Positions 1-7,353 of a DNA stretch of 14,253 bases are shown here, one piece after another; within the stretch, counting starts at the first letter, position 1; every line of letters starts with the position of its first letter. This stretch comes from Candidatus Poribacteria bacterium. Its GTDB lineage: Bacteria > Poribacteria > DTPJ01 > WJIO01. The notes under the pieces were generated by a model that ran no database searches, was not told where the DNA came from, and saw only the letters and a list, made by a program, of their open reading frames with translations. Location of the stretch: assembly GCA_014730235.1 (NCBI GenBank), contig WJIO01000248.1, positions 1 through 14,253 on the forward strand, in the 5' to 3' direction. The position numbers and the translations under genes are program-made.

Positions 1-182
1 CAGTTTAAGTGTGGAAGTGTAAAAGACATTGTCCAATTAAGAAAAAAATATCCTCCATTTGTCATTCCTGCTTCAAGCTTTTTGAAAAAGCTTGAAGCAG
101 GAATGACAAGCTGAGAAAATTTTCAAATTATTACCATACTCAAACCGGAAGAGCCAAAGTTTTCACGGAATAAATTTTATGC
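1..182. repeat. Nested palindromic repeat element, copy 1 (left end cut by window)
   Basis: This is one of four related repeat copies in the window. Its centre is a very long perfect hairpin (59-109). Outside it lie imperfect inverted arms: about 2-16 on the left pairs with about 131-148 on the right (about 13 of 16 bases). The left arm is incomplete because the window begins inside it. The right arm, reverse-complemented, begins AAACTTTGGCTCTTCCGG, which matches the left arm of copy 2 (7273 onward). The right flank at 158-182 (gttttcac followed by ataaatttta) is also shared with copy 2 at about 7391-7413, so the unit extends past the arms. There is no coding capacity, so it is most like a non-autonomous MITE- or REP-like element. 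Confidence 0.75.
59..109. repeat. Perfect 25-bp inverted repeat with a one-base centre
   Basis: Positions 59-83 and 85-109 are exact reverse complements around a single G at 84. The outer part carries the family core GTCATTCCTGC, and the inner part adds a copy-specific extension through CTTCAAGCTTTTT. No T-tract follows the stem (the next bases are agctgagaaaatttt), so a simple intrinsic terminator is not evident, although RNA from either strand would fold strongly. Confidence 0.9.
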
Positions 183-277
183 TTGGACGATTCCTGAAAA
201 GGAAAAGATCATAAACAAAATTGCTATATAATGATATAATACCCTCAATCTAAATTATAAAAGTTAAAGACCATATC

Positions 278-306
278 TTGACACCTGTTTTTTAATGTGT
301 TATATA
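278..306 (+). promoter_or_regulatory. Sigma-70 type extended -10 promoter for the glycosidase operon
   Basis: TTGACA (278-283), a 17-bp spacer and TATATA (301-306), preceded by TG one base upstream of the hexamer (extended -10). Transcription would start near 313, just before the AAGGAG ribosome site at 315-320. The 13 bases TTTTAATGTGTTA at 290-302 recur exactly in the promoter at 7430-7458. Its position also rules out the upstream ATG at 295 as the translation start. The 1-327 region holds only this promoter and repeat copy 1. Confidence 0.75.
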
Positions 307-314
307 TTTCAAAT

Positions 315-320
315 AAGGAG
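315..320 (+). promoter_or_regulatory. Ribosome binding site that fixes the start of the glycosidase gene
   Basis: AAGGAG lies 7 nt before ATG 328. The competing in-frame ATG at 295 has no such site and falls inside the promoter spacer. Confidence 0.8.
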
Positions 321-327
321 TGGAAAA

Positions 328-2508
328 ATGATTCATGATATTAAAATCTCTGCCGTTATATGTTTTATGCTGCCGATTTATGCCGCTTATCCAAATGAAA
401 ACATACCATCGGATTTTCCAAAATTTATAATACCTGAAAACTCTCAAAGCATGGAATCATTAAGAGAGCTTTATTATCTTCATTATATACCGGGTGGGCC
501 GATGGCTACACTCTGGGATGAATGGCTTTCCGGCTCTACTTTATGGCCCGGGGTTTCTACAGACAACAGGATGGAGTCAATCCGTAAGAGATGGTCAAAT
601 GCCCTCTCTGCCAGAAGAATTGATCCAGAGGGATATGTGGCCACTCATCAACATGCATCTATCGCACACCAGGACGGCTGGCCCTTCCCCTTCTGGAAAC
701 AGGGAGGCCCGGGAACGTGGGGTTGGCATTTTTCCCTCCAGGGAGTGCCGGGAGGATGGCATGGCACAGAGGAGAAAACCCAAGAAGGATGGACGTTAAA
801 AGGTGGAAAAGATAAAGGTATATCGGATAATGCCTGGAATATAAATCTTTCATCATCGGACACATATATTCGCACATCGGAACTCAGTATACTGCCGGAT
901 CAGTCACCGTTTATCCAGCTTCGCTGGCGCGCAAAAGACCTGGGTAACACCCAGCCATATCTGGAATGGATCACCAGAGAAGAACCTGAATACACATCGG
1001 ATAAGCGGTTTTACTTTGAACCTGTTGATTCTCAGGACATAATATACACCATGATCCCTGTGTTTAAATCACCGGCATGGAAAGGGGAAATTATCCAGCT
1101 TGGTATTAATTTCGGTGAGACATCAGAAAGTGCTTCGGTGGGCATTCAGGCTTTGTTTACACAATATGATACCCGGCACAATATCAATAACCAGAATTTT
1201 ATCCGAGGATGCTGTCAGTATTTCTGGTGGACAAGGGATTTGAATTTCCTGCGGGAAAATCTTAACCGCATGCGTATAGCTCTTTTGTATATGATGAAAG
1301 AACTTAAAGGCCTGAAGGAAAACTGTATTGTAACACCCTTTGTAGGTCACTGCGGCAGGAGTGGTTTGGAAATAACCCCTGATGGCAAGAAAATTATACA
1401 TTCAGGTCGTGGGATCGGTAACAACTACTGGGATTTACTGCCAATGGGTTATAAAGATGCCTATGCAACTATCCATTATTACGATTCCCTGAATGATATG
1501 GCTAAACTGGAAAGGGAAATTGATAAGCATCCTGAATGGAATATGCCCGGTGGCCCCCTGGAAGTTAAGCCAGAACAGATAGAGGCACATGCCCAAAACG
1601 TCAAAGAGTATTCTGGCAAGCTTTTCTGGAACGAGGATACAGGACGCTTTGTATGCAGTATTGATATTGACGGCAAGGCATACGATTATGGCTTCACGTT
1701 CATAAACTGCGAAGCCATCGCCTATGATTTCGCCACAGAAGAGCAGGCGGAATCAATTATGGAGTGGCTTTCTGGTGATAGAATTGTGGAGAGTGATACA
1801 TCAAGAGGAGATGATATTTACCACTGGCGTTTTGGCCCCAGATCAACCACAAAGCGGAATGTGGAATATTATGGCTGGTTCTGGAGTAACCCTGAGTCTA
1901 TACCCTGGGGCGGTCAGGTTCAGGATGGCGGCGCGGTACTGGGATTTTCATATCATGATTTGCTTTCCAGAATCAAGATCCTTGGACCTGATAACGCATG
2001 GCAAAGACTTAAAGAAGTTATCGCATGGTTTGATGAAGTTCAGGATGCTGGCGGATACAGGGAATACTACAAGGACGAATCCAAAGGAACTTTACAAGGT
2101 GGGGGAAGAGCGGGAGGACTGGGTTTAGACCATGAATTCTTTGAGAGTATACTTGTACCTCAAATCATGATCAATGGTTTCATGGGTTTAAAGCCAAAAA
2201 GTGATGGTCTTTTTATCAATCCACAATTACCAGAAGCATGGCCCAGTTTAACTATAACCCGGATATATCATCATCAGGCAGTATTTGATATTACAGCGAT
2301 AAATAGTTCTATTGATATAACGTTAAAAGAAGGTAAATTATATAAACCATTTTATATTTATTTATCGGGAGGAGAATGGCAGCTAAATTATATAAATCCA
2401 GATGGAACTAAATCCCATGTTGCCGATGTCAATAAACCTGAAAAGGGAATCGAAGTTGACCTTTGGATAGGCAGAACAATAAATTTAACTCAAAGGAATT
2501 CCTTATGA
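328..2508 (+). CDS. Secreted six-hairpin (alpha/alpha)6 glycosidase-like protein
   Basis: The protein has 726 residues from ATG 328, chosen for the AAGGAG site and the promoter position. Residues 1 to about 20 form a signal peptide (hydrophobic ICFMLPIYAA), so it is probably exported. An N-terminal part is rich in W, G and H (residues 60-145). A beta-sandwich-like stretch follows at about 150-280 and may be a carbohydrate-binding module. The rest (about 290-690) looks like an (alpha/alpha)6 toroid: the helix around WWTRDLNFL, the NNYWDLLPMGYKDAYAT segment (about 365-380) and the late GGGRAGGLGLDHEFFES segment are typical of six-hairpin glycosidases such as the GH78/GH63/GH95 group. Acidic residues D369, D377 and the late D/E cluster are candidate catalytic or substrate residues. 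The exact GH family and substrate are not recognisable by eye. It is the first gene of the operon and its stop overlaps the next start (ATGA). Confidence 0.7.
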   Translation: MIHDIKISAVICFMLPIYAAYPNENIPSDFPKFIIPENSQSMESLRELYYLHYIPGGPMATLWDEWLSGSTLWPGVSTDNRMESIRKRWSNALSARRIDPEGYVATHQHASIAHQDGWPFPFWKQGGPGTWGWHFSLQGVPGGWHGTEEKTQEGWTLKGGKDKGISDNAWNINLSSSDTYIRTSELSILPDQSPFIQLRWRAKDLGNTQPYLEWITREEPEYTSDKRFYFEPVDSQDIIYTMIPVFKSPAWKGEIIQLGINFGETSESASVGIQALFTQYDTRHNINNQNFIRGCCQYFWWTRDLNFLRENLNRMRIALLYMMKELKGLKENCIVTPFVGHCGRSGLEITPDGKKIIHSGRGIGNNYWDLLPMGYKDAYATIHYYDSLNDMAKLEREIDKHPEWNMPGGPLEVKPEQIEAHAQNVKEYSGKLFWNEDTGRFVCSIDIDGKAYDYGFTFINCEAIAYDFATEEQAESIMEWLSGDRIVESDTSRGDDIYHWRFGPRSTTKRNVEYYGWFWSNPESIPWGGQVQDGGAVLGFSYHDLLSRIKILGPDNAWQRLKEVIAWFDEVQDAGGYREYYKDESKGTLQGGGRAGGLGLDHEFFESILVPQIMINGFMGLKPKSDGLFINPQLPEAWPSLTITRIYHHQAVFDITAINSSIDITLKEGKLYKPFYIYLSGGEWQLNYINPDGTKSHVADVNKPEKGIEVDLWIGRTINLTQRNSL

Positions 2509-3743
2509 AAGTAAAAATAAACAACCATGCGCTGGACCGCATACCCCTTTCAATTATATTTGATGATTCCACTGTTCTTGTTAATCTCAATTACTTCTGG
2601 ATGAGGGATAGAAATCCCTTAGATGGTCAAGGGCGACACTGGGAATATGTACCAGTGGTGCATCCTGAGTCTTTTACGCGAGAGTTTGCCGAATGGTGCC
2701 TGGAAAACGGCGTTAAAGGTAAATTTAGCATCGTTCCATGTCCTGCGGCTCTGGGACGTATCGATCATGGACTTCCCATGTTCAGCAAGCAACAGCAGGA
2801 TAGCTGGCTGGATATGTGCCGGGAGTTTATTGTTCCATCTTTTGACATAACACCTGAGATGATGACCCATTCTTATGTTGTGGATCTGGAGACATTTCAA
2901 CCTCTGGAATCCCGAATATGGGAACAGTATGAGTGGCAAACGCTGCCTATGGATCAGGAGGAGCTTGTATTTAATTATATCGCCACAGCCTGCCAGATAT
3001 TAAAAAACGTGGGTCTTACACCCGAAGGTGTAACATCCCCCGGCGGCTTTGGCGGTAAGACCCTGGAATTTTATGCAAAGGTGTCTGGGTTAGCTCTCCG
3101 GGAAGTTACAGGCAACCCGACTCCCTATTTCTTCAAACGCTTCTCCGACGATGCTAAAGCTCCAGTGTGGTATATTGATCGAAAGGCCGGAACGGCTGTA
3201 GGTGAAGTAACAGCATCAACCGGCGACTGGACAGGCTCATGGACTGGATATGAACAGGTCAGCGTTGATAAATACATTACAGCCGATCTCCAGGGAGGCC
3301 GGGTTCCAGCTCTTCTGAATGCGGGAAATCCTGTGGTATTTTGCAGTCACTGGCAGGGGTTTTATGGCATGCACAATGACGACCGTCGGGGATTTAACAC
3401 TTTTAAAACAGTGGTAAAGCGAATTCAGGAGATCGATCCGGATGGAGAAAAAACTCAATGGCGTAAATGCAGCGAGATTACTAACTATTCCTGTGCCAAA
3501 GAGATGACAGAGATAAGTATTAAAGACAATACCATTGAGTTTGATCTGCCGGTTCTTGTGCCTGATTTTACCATCAGGATAACAGGGGTGGATATCAAAG
3601 GAGTATCTGTGGATGGTGAATTTTTAAAGAAAACAAACTCCAAAAGCGGGTTTAAAAGCGGTACATTTTTTGTGGATAATGTAGTTACTCTTGTTGCTTT
3701 TGATCCGAAAAAGCGTAATGTGAAAATGGAGATAATGAAATGA
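2505..3743 (+). CDS. Polysaccharide deacetylase-like (NodB-type beta/alpha barrel) protein
   Basis: The protein has 412 residues from ATG 2505, with AAGGA eight bases upstream and an ATGA overlap with the previous stop. An in-frame ATG at 2463 would bury the start in the upstream gene. There is no signal peptide, so it is predicted to be cytoplasmic. The early strand SIIFDD (residues 16-21) resembles the NodB metal/catalytic Asp motif. A strand near 74-77 (FSIV), THSYVVD with H122 (121-127), a TSPGGFGG turn and a late CSHWQGF segment fit a divergent deacetylase barrel with His/Asp metal ligands. The usual second His of the H-x3-H motif is not obvious, so the enzyme may be divergent or act on another amide. 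The C-terminal about 70 residues look beta-rich. The assignment rests on motif shape only, and the product is best read as hypothetical with a deacetylase-like fold. It is translationally coupled to both neighbours. Confidence 0.5.
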   Translation: MKVKINNHALDRIPLSIIFDDSTVLVNLNYFWMRDRNPLDGQGRHWEYVPVVHPESFTREFAEWCLENGVKGKFSIVPCPAALGRIDHGLPMFSKQQQDSWLDMCREFIVPSFDITPEMMTHSYVVDLETFQPLESRIWEQYEWQTLPMDQEELVFNYIATACQILKNVGLTPEGVTSPGGFGGKTLEFYAKVSGLALREVTGNPTPYFFKRFSDDAKAPVWYIDRKAGTAVGEVTASTGDWTGSWTGYEQVSVDKYITADLQGGRVPALLNAGNPVVFCSHWQGFYGMHNDDRRGFNTFKTVVKRIQEIDPDGEKTQWRKCSEITNYSCAKEMTEISIKDNTIEFDLPVLVPDFTIRITGVDIKGVSVDGEFLKKTNSKSGFKSGTFFVDNVVTLVAFDPKKRNVKMEIMK

Positions 3744-4519
3744 AAATATATATTTCAACGGATCTGGAAGGCGTATGCGGTGTTTACAGATTTGCCCAAA
3801 CGCGGGAATACGGAACGCCGGAAAACATAGAAGCACGACACCTGCTTATGGGTGAGGTAAATGCCGCCGTTGCCGGCTGCTTTGATGGAGGAGCAACCAG
3901 GGTTGTGGTTAGAGACGGTCATAACGGGGCTATAAGCTTTTTCCCGGAAGAACTGGACGAACGGGCGGAAATGGTTATGGGTAGATTCAGCCCAAGGGAT
4001 CAGGTGCTTCGTCAAGGGTTTGATGGTGCTATCCTGCTGGGTTTTCATTCCATGAGCAACACCGAAGGCGGGATATTATGCCATACACAAAGCAGCAAGA
4101 CATGGGATAACTACTGGATAAACGGCAGGCTTTCAGGAGAGATATGCCAGAGTGCTATTACTGTTGGCGAGTTTGACATTCCGGTTGTGATGGTTACCGG
4201 TGATGATAAAACAGTGAAGGAAGCCAGAGATTTTCTGGGTGATGAAATAGTCACAGTCAAGGTTAAGACTGGTTTGGGTCGGGAAGGTGCTCTTATGCAT
4301 TCACCAAAAAAGGCCAGGGCCATGATCCGGGAAGGTGCTCGGGATGCTATGAGTCAGATAAGCAAGGTAAACCCCTATAAACCGGAATTTCCCCTTACCA
4401 TAAGATGGCAGTTTTTAAATAGCGATATTGTCACCAATTACAAAGGTGACGCTAAACACATTGATGATCGTACCCTGGAGAAAGTGGTGCATAAACCTGC
4501 TGATATAATTAGTCCCTGA
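3740..4519 (+). CDS. M55 family D-aminopeptidase (DppA-like)
   Basis: The protein has 259 residues and starts in an ATGA overlap with the preceding stop; GGAG lies upstream. DppA-type enzymes are zinc-dependent D-aminopeptidases that remove N-terminal D-Ala or similar residues from short peptides. The family signature is complete: D8 and E10 in the opening STDLEG motif, H61 in VVRDGHN, H103 in LLGFHSM, H115 in ILCHTQ and E134 in LSGEICQ. These match the ligand and catalytic positions known for Bacillus DppA, at nearly the same numbering. Length is close to the family norm (about 270). There is no signal peptide, so it is cytosolic. Its place after a glycosidase and a deacetylase-like protein suggests salvage of D-amino-acid peptides, possibly from peptidoglycan or an amino-sugar glycan; that role is inferred. 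No dipeptide transporter is adjacent, unlike the dpp operon. Confidence 0.93.
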   Translation: MKIYISTDLEGVCGVYRFAQTREYGTPENIEARHLLMGEVNAAVAGCFDGGATRVVVRDGHNGAISFFPEELDERAEMVMGRFSPRDQVLRQGFDGAILLGFHSMSNTEGGILCHTQSSKTWDNYWINGRLSGEICQSAITVGEFDIPVVMVTGDDKTVKEARDFLGDEIVTVKVKTGLGREGALMHSPKKARAMIREGARDAMSQISKVNPYKPEFPLTIRWQFLNSDIVTNYKGDAKHIDDRTLEKVVHKPADIISP

Positions 4520-4557
4520 ATATTATTAAGCCTAATTATACCTATAAGGAGAAGAGC

Positions 4558-5256
4558 ATGTATAGACACCTTATTTTGCCAGTTCTTCTTGGCTTTTTCC
4601 TGATTTTTGTCTGTGATACAGCTAAAGCTGATTTGCTATTTGAGGATGATTTTGAAGATGGCAGTTTTGGAAATAAATGGGATATAGTTATCGGAAACTG
4701 GGAAGTAGTAAAGGTAGATGGAAACCATGCCGCCAGACATATTGGAGATAGCGGTTCGGAAACTATTGTTATAAGAGATATGATTTTTGATGACTTTATC
4801 GCTGAGATGCGAATTCTTCATGTTAGTGATAGTTCCGGAGCGCAGATGTATTGGAGAACTAATGAGGGACCTGGTAACGCTGCTGGTAATGGATATATAT
4901 TTGGCGAAAATGCCCTGGATAATATTATACGCTGGTATCGGGTTGCTGACGGATCTCCAACAATACAGGATAAGATAACCGATATTGATATTACACCGGA
5001 TACATGGACATGGTTCAAAGTCAGGATAGAAGGTTCACATGCTCAGATGTGGTATAAGCGGGAAGATAAAGATGAAGATTACATCCTTGCCTTTGAGGTT
5101 GATGATCTGAATGAATATCAGGAAGGAACAATTGGTACATGGGTAGGCGGGGAAGTGTTAATTGACGATGTTCGGGTTGCGGATTTAAAGGGATTTGTTG
5201 TTGAACCTTACAGTCATGTTGAAGGTGCCTGGGGAAACATTAAGGTTATGTATTAG
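4558..5256 (+). CDS. Secreted concanavalin A-like lectin/glucanase-fold protein
   Basis: The protein has 232 residues, with AAGGAG at 4546-4551 before ATG 4558. A signal peptide covers about residues 1-24 (hydrophobic LILPVLLGFFLIFVC, then TAKA before D25). The mature part is essentially one jelly-roll domain starting LLFEDDFEDG, with aromatic-rich strands (WDIVIGNWEV, AQMYWRTNEG, WFKVRIEGSHAQMWY) and ending LIDDVRVADL. This is the layout of LamG/DUF1080-like laminarinase-fold domains. No clear catalytic pair is seen, so glycan binding is more likely than hydrolysis. Residues 213-229 form a C-terminal tail, F-x-V-E-x3-H-V-x3-W-G-x-I-K, shared with the LamG protein at 7526. The gene lies 38 nt after the M55 gene and 28 nt before the sigma factor, so it is probably co-transcribed with them. 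Confidence 0.72.
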   Translation: MYRHLILPVLLGFFLIFVCDTAKADLLFEDDFEDGSFGNKWDIVIGNWEVVKVDGNHAARHIGDSGSETIVIRDMIFDDFIAEMRILHVSDSSGAQMYWRTNEGPGNAAGNGYIFGENALDNIIRWYRVADGSPTIQDKITDIDITPDTWTWFKVRIEGSHAQMWYKREDKDEDYILAFEVDDLNEYQEGTIGTWVGGEVLIDDVRVADLKGFVVEPYSHVEGAWGNIKVMY

Positions 5257-5284
5257 TTTATTAATAGTCTGGAAGAAGGTAAGT

Positions 5285-5845
5285 ATGGAGCATACAGATT
5301 CATATCTGATAGAAAAATGCCTGGAGGGTGACAGGTCTGCTTTTGCTGAAATCGTTGAGAGATACAAAAAGCAGATTTACTCCATAACCTATTCCATGAC
5401 TCATAATCATGCAGATGCTGATGATTTATCCCAGGATACGTTCATCAAGGCCTATGAAAATCTAGGGAAATTCAAGCTGAATACAAACTTGCGATCATGG
5501 CTCTGCCGGATAGCAGTGAATTCCTGTATTGACTATATAAGACACAAAAAGAGATCACCGGAGGATTTTGTCAGCGATGAAGTAACCAAAAACATATCCA
5601 GACCCAATGATAATCCGTATAATAACGTAGAATCTCAAGAGGTGATGAATAATATATACGAAGCAGTAAATTCTTTACCGAAGAATCAGAAGATCGTGGT
5701 AACACTGAGAGAAATACAGGGCATGGAATTGAAAGAAATTGCAGAAATAATGGAATGTTCGGAAAATACTATAAGATGGAGACTTCACTCAGCCCGGAAA
5801 AAGCTACAAAAGAAACTAGCTTTTTACCTGGGAACATGTTCTTAA
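5285..5845 (+). CDS. ECF-family RNA polymerase sigma factor
   Basis: The protein has 186 residues from ATG 5285, with GAAGG five bases upstream. Longer in-frame starts (from 5195) would overlap the previous gene and add non-family sequence. Region 2 spans about residues 11-90, with the core-binding/-10 part containing DADDLSQDTFIKAYENL and the helix ending CIDYIRHKKR. Region 4 spans about 121-175, with the helix-turn-helix KEIAEIMECSENTIRWRL. Regions 1.1 and 3 are absent, as expected for ECF sigmas. It lies 28 nt downstream of a secreted lectin-fold gene and 107 nt upstream of its presumed anti-sigma factor. It may be read from the operon promoter at 278 or from an internal promoter not identified here. 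Its target genes cannot be read from this window. Confidence 0.95.
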   Translation: MEHTDSYLIEKCLEGDRSAFAEIVERYKKQIYSITYSMTHNHADADDLSQDTFIKAYENLGKFKLNTNLRSWLCRIAVNSCIDYIRHKKRSPEDFVSDEVTKNISRPNDNPYNNVESQEVMNNIYEAVNSLPKNQKIVVTLREIQGMELKEIAEIMECSENTIRWRLHSARKKLQKKLAFYLGTCS

Positions 5846-5867
5846 AACTTGATTAAATGAGTTTTAA
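5842..5867. promoter_or_regulatory. AT-rich 8-bp inverted repeat at the end of the sigma gene
   Basis: TTAAAACT (5842-5849) and AGTTTTAA (5860-5867) are perfect reverse complements with a 10-nt loop. The sigma stop codon lies inside the left arm. It could be an operator or a weak mRNA hairpin separating sigma from anti-sigma expression. An A/T-rich repeat of this size can occur by chance. Confidence 0.3.
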
Positions 5868-5874
5868 CAAACAG

Positions 5875-5903
5875 TTTACACGTTTTATACGTTATACTTA
5901 TAG
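5875..5903 (+). promoter_or_regulatory. Possible promoter for the anti-sigma gene
   Basis: TTTACA (5875-5880), a 17-bp spacer and a weak TTATAG (5898-5903) lie in the 107-nt gap between sigma and anti-sigma. A further TATACT occurs at 5893-5898 at the wrong distance. ACAGTTT (5871-5877) and AAACTGT (5911-5917) bracket the site as a 7-bp inverted repeat. A separate promoter would explain the unusually wide gap, but the -10 match is poor. Confidence 0.25.
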
Positions 5904-5952
5904 GAAACAAAAACTGTATACAACCTGAAAAATTTAAAATTGATCTAAAAAA

Positions 5953-7182
5953 ATGAAATGTAAAGACATTAAAAAGACATATTATAAATACATAGACTGC
6001 AAAGCCTCTCAGGCTGAATATGAATCAGTGCAGGAACACCTGGAGAATTGCCCTGAATGTAAGAAAGAGATTGAATCTATAGAAAAAATGCGAGGGCTTA
6101 TTCAAAAGTCTGGGGAGTTTCAGGTTTCTGATAATTACTGGAAAACATACTGGGAGCGTCTGGAAAAGAAACTACCGGAAGAACCAGAAAAAGTAACTAT
6201 AATGAATCGTATTTATGATGTTTTAAGCAGGTTTTCCAGGAGACCTGTTTTGATCGGAAAGATAGTTGCAGTTGCTTTGGTTTTAGCTCTGGCATTGTAT
6301 ATGGTTCCAGATAGTCCTTTGCATCGTCATAAAATAACTCAAGAAGAATCTAGATTATCCACTGAATCAGATGATGAAATAAATCTTTTTTATAGTATGC
6401 CTGAAAGAGAAGAGATGCTCGGGGAAAATCCTGATTCCATTGTTAATTATGATTCCGATAATGCGGAAGGGATACAACCAGCTTTACCAACTGATGAATT
6501 GAATCTAGAACTCAAGAAAAATTCGGTAAGGGAGATGGCTGAAGCAAAATCAGAATTACATACAAAAGTGGGAGATGCACCCGCAATAAAGACTCAGATC
6601 ATTGATACGGAAGTTGTTTCAAACGAAATATACAATGCGGCGGAGGCGCACTTTGCCAACGGTGAATTTGAAAGTGCTATTGAATCTTACAACAGGTTTT
6701 TGGAAATTAATAAATATGATGAAAATTCTGAATTGAATTTAAAAGCCAGATACCAGATCGGTGAATCATACTACCAGATCGGCAATTATCCTGAAGCGTT
6801 ATCTAACTTTATAGTTGTAGCCAATGTAGATAACCCGGAAATTAAGGAATTAAAAAGGTCGGACATAGGCAGAAGAGCAAGATCTGCAAAAATTGCTTAT
6901 GACAAAGAAATATCAAAAGAGGCTGATACAAAACAAAAGACCAAAGCTGCACCCGTTAAACCTGATGCAGTAAGATTTGCAATCAGGGAGAATAGGGATG
7001 AAGAATCTAAATCCAAGCGAGATAAGTTGATAGCCAATGCCATATATCGTCAGGCTCAGGCCTATGAAAAATTAAAAAAGCAAGACAAAGCATTGAATGC
7101 ATATCGAGATTATCTGGAGAAATTCCCTGAAGGTGAATTCGCATCTAAAGCTAAAGAGGCTATAAGCAAGATTCAAGATTAA
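5953..7182 (+). CDS. Zinc-finger transmembrane anti-sigma factor with extracytoplasmic TPR repeats
   Basis: The protein has 409 residues. The N-terminal anti-sigma domain carries the ZAS zinc motif H29-x3-C33-x2-C36 plus C3, which normally clamps the cognate ECF sigma. A single membrane span lies at about 98-118 (IVAVALVLALALYMV), after a basic RFSRRP stretch, so the rest (about 290 residues) is outside the cytoplasm. The outer part has an acidic linker (about 120-220), TPR-like units at about 224-258 (NAAEAHFANGEFESAIESYN), 263-297 and 361-394, and a charged linker with many Lys and Glu between them. The last unit (AYRDYLEKFPEGEFASKAKE) resembles CpoB/YbgF-type TPRs. The start is forced by a stop at 5941, but no Shine-Dalgarno sequence precedes ATG 5953 (ttgatctaaaaaa). 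Sensing by the TPR region is inferred. Confidence 0.9.
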   Translation: MKCKDIKKTYYKYIDCKASQAEYESVQEHLENCPECKKEIESIEKMRGLIQKSGEFQVSDNYWKTYWERLEKKLPEEPEKVTIMNRIYDVLSRFSRRPVLIGKIVAVALVLALALYMVPDSPLHRHKITQEESRLSTESDDEINLFYSMPEREEMLGENPDSIVNYDSDNAEGIQPALPTDELNLELKKNSVREMAEAKSELHTKVGDAPAIKTQIIDTEVVSNEIYNAAEAHFANGEFESAIESYNRFLEINKYDENSELNLKARYQIGESYYQIGNYPEALSNFIVVANVDNPEIKELKRSDIGRRARSAKIAYDKEISKEADTKQKTKAAPVKPDAVRFAIRENRDEESKSKRDKLIANAIYRQAQAYEKLKKQDKALNAYRDYLEKFPEGEFASKAKEAISKIQD

Positions 7183-7242
7183 TAAAATAATTTCCATGCT
7201 TATTCTAAATAAGTAATTTTCCAAGTATAAATTTTACATCCC

Positions 7243-7271
7243 TTTGTTATTGCAAAGAACGGAGTAACAAA
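7243..7271. repeat. Degenerate small inverted repeat beside copy 2
   Basis: TTTGTTA (7243-7249) pairs with TAACAAA (7265-7271) around a 15-nt interior, ttgcaaagaacggag. The whole resembles a decayed version of short REP-like repeats of the GTCATTGCGA...GGAGCGACAAAG type known from many bacterial genomes. The resemblance is from general knowledge, not a search. Confidence 0.4.
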
Positions 7272-7325
7272 TAAACTTTGGCTCTTCCGGGTTCAGTGTG
7301 GTAAAGATAAGAAACTTCCTTATGC

Positions 7326-7353
7326 TGTCATTCCTGCGAAAGCAGGAATGACA
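7326..7353. repeat. Central 12-bp hairpin of copy 2 with GAAA loop
   Basis: TGTCATTCCTGC (7326-7337) and GCAGGAATGACA (7342-7353) are perfect complements around the loop GAAA, a GNRA-type loop closed by C-G. The same core arm opens the hairpin in copy 1 and appears once in copies 3 and 4. Confidence 0.9.

Noticed and set aside
59-109. Reading the long hairpins (59-109, 7326-7353) as intrinsic terminators
   Set aside because: Neither stem is followed by a T-tract on either strand, and their shared core with other copies marks them as repeats. Some effect on transcription remains possible.
295-327. Upstream in-frame ATG at 295 as the start of the six-hairpin glycosidase
   Set aside because: It falls within the promoter spacer (278-306), has no ribosome site, and would place extra residues before a good signal peptide. 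ATG 328 has AAGGAG at the right distance.
1123-2128. Open frames of 92 and 134 codons overlapping the six-hairpin glycosidase
   Set aside because: The real frame here encodes a coherent toroid domain with family-like motifs; the alternatives have unordered composition and no start signals.
2463-2504. ATG 2463 as the start of the deacetylase-like gene
   Set aside because: It would overlap the upstream gene by 46 nt without a ribosome site; ATG 2505 has AAGGA and an ATGA stop/start overlap typical of this operon.
5195-5284. Extended N-terminus of the ECF sigma factor
   Set aside because: The extra 30 residues overlap the tail of the lectin-fold gene and have no sigma-like features; ATG 5285 has GAAGG upstream and matches the normal ECF length.
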